From an uncultured Collinsella sp. (GTDB taxonomy: Bacteria > Actinomycetota > Coriobacteriia > Coriobacteriales > Coriobacteriaceae): a DNA stretch of 8,480 nucleotides. Both the position numbers and the translations under genes were made by a program. Where the stretch lies: contig UQWQ01000080.1 in assembly GCA_900544755.1 (NCBI GenBank), positions 1 through 8,480 of the forward strand. Direction: 5' to 3'. Shown piece after piece: positions 6,218-8,480 of the stretch. Numbering within the stretch: position 1 is the stretch's first letter; each line of letters begins with the position of its first letter. A model generated the notes under the pieces. It saw nothing but the letters and a program-made list of their open reading frames with translations, was not told the DNA's origin and did no database searches.

Positions 6218-8245
6218 CTACGGACGCTCGTCGGGGGCCAGACGCTGCATCTTGCTCACGGCCTTAAACTTGGTGAACAGCGGCACGTACTCAAAGCTCA
6301 CGTTGGAGTTCTCCAGGCCGTACCAGCGCGCAGGCGTGCCGGCGGCGCGGCGGATGATGTACTTGAGCGTGATGGCCGTACGCTCGCTGGGCTCCACGTC
6401 GCTTTCGGGCGCCAGCAGCTTGCGGATCATGACGAACTTAAACGTACCGATGTTGCCCGGATCCTTGTAGACCGAGTAATCATGCGTCTGCGCCGGCAGC
6501 TCGCCGCTGGCAGCCAGGTCCTGAACAACCTGGCGCAGGTAAGCATTGACGCGCTGGTTGATCTTATAGCCCAGGTACAGATGCACGCGGAATACGTAGT
6601 CGGTACCGAACGTCTCGACCGAATAGGCAAAGGTATGCGGCTCGTCCATGGTCTCGACATTCACGAACCACCAGGCGCGAGCGCGCTTGGGGTGCTTATC
6701 CAAGATCGAGTAGACGATATCGCGGTCGATATAGTCAGTGTTGGTGTCCTTGGTCAGGTACACGATATTGTCGCTCATGAGCTCGTAGCGGTCGTCGTCG
6801 CGCAGGCGCTTGAGCTGCGGCAGGTAGCTGCGCAGCGGCAGCAGCGTAAACTGGCGCTGCTCGACCGCCGTGCCGTTGTACCAGCACACCATAATACCCA
6901 TGATGAGCGCGGCCATAAGGATGGTGAAATAGCCGCCGTGGAAGAACTTTGTGAGCGAGCTCACAAAGAAGAAACCCTCGAGCATGAGGAAGAAGACGGC
7001 AAAGATCCACGGCGCGACCTTGAGCTTGCGCTCCACGTGCAGATAGAAGAAGAGCAGCAGCGTCGTGCACATCATGGTCAGGGTAATGGCCAAGCCGTAC
7101 GCGGCCTCCATGTGCGCTGAGTTCTGGAACAGCAGCACCACGATGACGCAACCCACGAGCATGACGTTGTTGACCATGGGGATGTAGAGCTGGCCCTTGG
7201 TCTCGGCAGGATAGAAGACCTGCATATGCGGCATGAGGTCCAGGCGGCTGGCCTCGGACACCAGCGAGAATGCGCCGGTGATGAGCGCCTGCGAGGCGAT
7301 GATGGCCGCGACGGTGGAAAGGCCGACGGCAAAGGGGCGCAGACCCGGGGCGAGCATCTGGTAGAAGGGGTTGAGGTCGGCGATACCCATGAGCTCCGGG
7401 TTGCCGGCGTTGTTGATAAGCCACGCGCCCTGGCCCATGTAGGACAGCAGCAGGCAGCACTTAACGAACGGCCAGGTGGCATAGATATTGCCGCGGCCCA
7501 CATGGCCCATGTCGGAATAGAGCGCCTCGGCACCGGTGGTAGCGAGGAAGCAGCTGCCCAAAATCATGATGCCCGCATGGTTGTTGGGGCTCAGCAGAAA
7601 AGCGATGCCACGCAACGGGTTGAGGCACAGCAGCACCGCGGGATACTGGCAGACAAAGAACAGGCCCGTGCCGCCCAGGAACAAAAACCACAGCGTCATG
7701 ATGGGACCGAAGGCGTGACCGATCTTGGCCGTGCCGATGCGCTGCACCAAGAAGAGCGCGATGATGATGGCAAGCGTGATGGCGACGACACGACCCTGGT
7801 CGTCACCGAGCACGGCATGGACCGCCGGGATGGTGCGCAGGCCCTCGATGGCCGTGGTGACGGTAACGGCAGGCGTCAGGATGCCGTCGGCGAGGAGCGC
7901 CGCGCCGCCCAGCATGGCGGGGATGATGAGCCACTTGCCGCAGCGCTTGACCAGGCTGTACAGGGCAAAGATGCCGCCCTCGCCGTGGTTGTCGGCGCGC
8001 AGCGAGATCAGCACGTACTTGACGGTCGTCAGCAGCGTGACCGTCCACACGACAAGGGAGAGCGCGCCGAGCACGAACTCCTGCGTAACGCTTCCGATGC
8101 CGCCGTTGCCGGCAACGAGCGCCTTGGTTACATACATGGGGCTGGTGCCGATATCGCCATACACCACGCCCAGCGTGACGAGCATCGCCGAGATGCTCAC
8201 AGGAATCGCAGCGTGCGAGGCTACTTCCTTTGCCTTTTGTTCCAT
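6218..8245 (-). CDS. kup: Kup-family potassium uptake protein
   Basis: This 675-residue protein belongs to the KUP/HAK/KT family (E. coli Kup is 622 aa), a K+ importer of the cytoplasmic membrane thought to work by H+ symport. The N-terminal half holds about twelve transmembrane segments up to about residue 455. Family signatures are GVVYGDIGTSPMYV (26-39), NHGEGGIFALYSLV (86-99), LADGILTPAVTV (118-129), ATTGAEALYSDMGHVG (235-250), YMGQGAWL (269-276), NPFYQMLAP (292-300) and ASQALITGAFSLVSEASRLD (317-336). Residues from about 460 to 675 form the hydrophilic cytoplasmic C-terminal domain. This domain is somewhat longer than in E. coli and keeps the VYLTKD and VFRVHLYLGYKI strands. The start is the ATG at 8245, preceded by GGAGG. 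An upstream in-frame TTG at 8263 is rejected because the GGAGG lies downstream of it. The next genes encode a small membrane protein and a KdpD/KdpE-type pair, which marks a potassium-homeostasis locus. Confidence 0.96.
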   Translation of the reverse strand: MEQKAKEVASHAAIPVSISAMLVTLGVVYGDIGTSPMYVTKALVAGNGGIGSVTQEFVLGALSLVVWTVTLLTTVKYVLISLRADNHGEGGIFALYSLVKRCGKWLIIPAMLGGAALLADGILTPAVTVTTAIEGLRTIPAVHAVLGDDQGRVVAITLAIIIALFLVQRIGTAKIGHAFGPIMTLWFLFLGGTGLFFVCQYPAVLLCLNPLRGIAFLLSPNNHAGIMILGSCFLATTGAEALYSDMGHVGRGNIYATWPFVKCCLLLSYMGQGAWLINNAGNPELMGIADLNPFYQMLAPGLRPFAVGLSTVAAIIASQALITGAFSLVSEASRLDLMPHMQVFYPAETKGQLYIPMVNNVMLVGCVIVVLLFQNSAHMEAAYGLAITLTMMCTTLLLFFYLHVERKLKVAPWIFAVFFLMLEGFFFVSSLTKFFHGGYFTILMAALIMGIMVCWYNGTAVEQRQFTLLPLRSYLPQLKRLRDDDRYELMSDNIVYLTKDTNTDYIDRDIVYSILDKHPKRARAWWFVNVETMDEPHTFAYSVETFGTDYVFRVHLYLGYKINQRVNAYLRQVVQDLAASGELPAQTHDYSVYKDPGNIGTFKFVMIRKLLAPESDVEPSERTAITLKYIIRRAAGTPARWYGLENSNVSFEYVPLFTKFKAVSKMQRLAPDERP

Positions 8246-8255
8246 AAGCCGGTTT

Positions 8256-8260
8256 CCTCC
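8256..8260 (-). promoter_or_regulatory. Ribosome binding site of kup that fixes its ATG start
   Basis: GGAGG on the minus strand (within TTGGGAGGAAA) lies 10 nt before the ATG at 8245. The alternative TTG start at 8263 is upstream of this site and cannot use it, so the protein begins MEQKAKEVAS. Confidence 0.8.
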
Positions 8261-8280
8261 CAATTTTAACGTTCGACGGG

Positions 8281-8286
8281 ATTATA
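8281..8286 (-). promoter_or_regulatory. Candidate -10 element of the kup promoter
   Basis: A perfect TATAAT lies on the minus strand in an AT-rich stretch (8265-8340) that contrasts with the GC-rich genes. A 17-nt spacer puts the -35 at 8304-8309, which reads CATTAA, a poor match to TTGACA. A weak -35 may mean that an activator such as the nearby KdpE-like regulator is needed, but no known operator is seen. It predicts a leader of about 30 nt before the kup ATG. Confidence 0.5.
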
Positions 8287-8328
8287 TGTAATCAGCCCAT
8301 ATTTTAATGGCACCGTTTTCCCAGCTAG

Positions 8329-8359
8329 ATAAACATTTATGCGGCCTTTAGGCCACCGC
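8329..8359. promoter_or_regulatory. Small symmetrical elements in the kup leader
   Basis: Two short symmetries lie upstream of the kup -10. ATAAA and TTTAT (8329-8333, 8336-8340) are separated by 2 nt. GGCC and GGCC (8343-8346, 8351-8354) surround TTTA in a GC-rich context. On the minus strand the GC-rich hairpin comes first and is followed by an A/T-rich run, so it could weakly terminate the gene at the right edge. Alternatively, the ATAAA/TTTAT dyad could be an operator for kup. Both readings are tentative. Confidence 0.3.
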
Positions 8360-8368
8360 GGCGATATG

Positions 8369-8403
8369 GAATGTGACAAAGGGACGCCCCCTTTGTCACA
8401 TTC
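8369..8403. repeat. Perfect 15-bp-arm palindrome with ACAAAGGG core
   Basis: GAATGTGACAAAGGG (8369-8383) and CCCTTTGTCACATTC (8389-8403) are perfect inverted repeats around a 5-nt loop. The element starts 1 nt after the stop codon of the gene at the right edge. Neither strand shows a long T tract after it, so termination would be weaker than at 5869-5915. It shares the ACAAAGG/CCTTTGT stem end and short GC-rich loop with that terminator, which suggests a dispersed intergenic repeat family that can be co-opted as a terminator. Confidence 0.75.
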
Positions 8404-8404
8404 G

Positions 8405-8480
8405 TCATTTTCCGAGCCAGTTTTTGAACCACCACTCCATAGAGCGGCTCATCTCGGCCATAAAGGGGCTCGTGTGCTTA
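8405..8480 (-). CDS. C-terminal end of an unidentified protein running off the right edge
   Basis: Reading the minus strand from the window edge, an open frame of 24 codons ends in TGA at 8407-8405. The residues include MAEMSRSMEWWFKNWLGK at the end. The frame has no stop in the available sequence, lies on the same strand as kup, and is followed within 1 nt by a perfect palindrome, as expected for a gene end. The Trp-rich amphipathic tail is not enough to name a family. The call as coding rests on the open frame, the GC-rich codon use and the hairpin directly after the stop. Confidence 0.5.
   Translation of the reverse strand, partial: KHTSPFMAEMSRSMEWWFKNWLGK

Noticed and set aside
6053..8269. 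Two long plus-strand open frames (355 and 347 codons) opposite kup
   Set aside because: They are shadow frames of the membrane protein gene, with low-complexity charged products and no family resemblance.
8246..8404. Possible c-di-AMP (ydaO-type) or other riboswitch in the kup leader
   Set aside because: Such riboswitches are known upstream of K+ transporter genes, but I could not find the expected conserved segments. The leader downstream of the candidate -10 is only about 30 nt, too short for that motif.

Overview
The window looks like chromosomal DNA from a high-GC Gram-positive bacterium. The best guess is a Collinsella-like member of the Coriobacteriia (Actinomycetota). This is an inference from the GC-rich codon use, strong GGAGG-type ribosome binding sites, the gene families present, and the ACAAAGG-cored intergenic palindromes. 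No rRNA or other phylogenetic marker is present to confirm it. There are no IS elements, phage genes, CRISPR arrays, tRNAs or rRNAs.

Left part (1-3409): a minus-strand HAD-IIB (Cof-type) phosphatase gene runs off the left edge and is divergent from rlmKL. The 75-bp spacer between them holds a perfect TATAAT. rlmKL encodes an 853-residue fused 23S rRNA methyltransferase. Its C-terminal RlmK half keeps all recognisable motifs. Its RlmL half has a changed SAM-binding motif and no NPPY catalytic motif, so it is probably inactive as an enzyme. A 67-nt near-perfect hairpin (3414-3480) separates rlmKL from the convergent kdpE and has a T-rich tract on the kdpE side.

Right part (3505-8480, all minus strand): this is a potassium-homeostasis block. 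In transcription order it contains the last 24 codons of an unidentified gene at the right edge, a leader with a palindromic repeat and a TATAAT, kup (675 aa, K+ uptake), a 64-aa single-pass membrane protein with an excellent RBS, an intrinsic terminator with a duplicated 5' arm, a short KdpD-like histidine kinase, and kdpE. The kinase begins at the DUF4118 transmembrane domain and lacks the N-terminal KdpD and USP sensor domains. No kdpFABC genes lie in the window, so the two-component pair sits with Kup rather than the Kdp ATPase.

The most interesting points are the small membrane protein co-oriented with kup, the hairpin that leaves no room for a promoter before kdpD and so suggests attenuation or controlled read-through, the KdpD without its sensor domains beside Kup, and the degenerate RlmL half of RlmKL.
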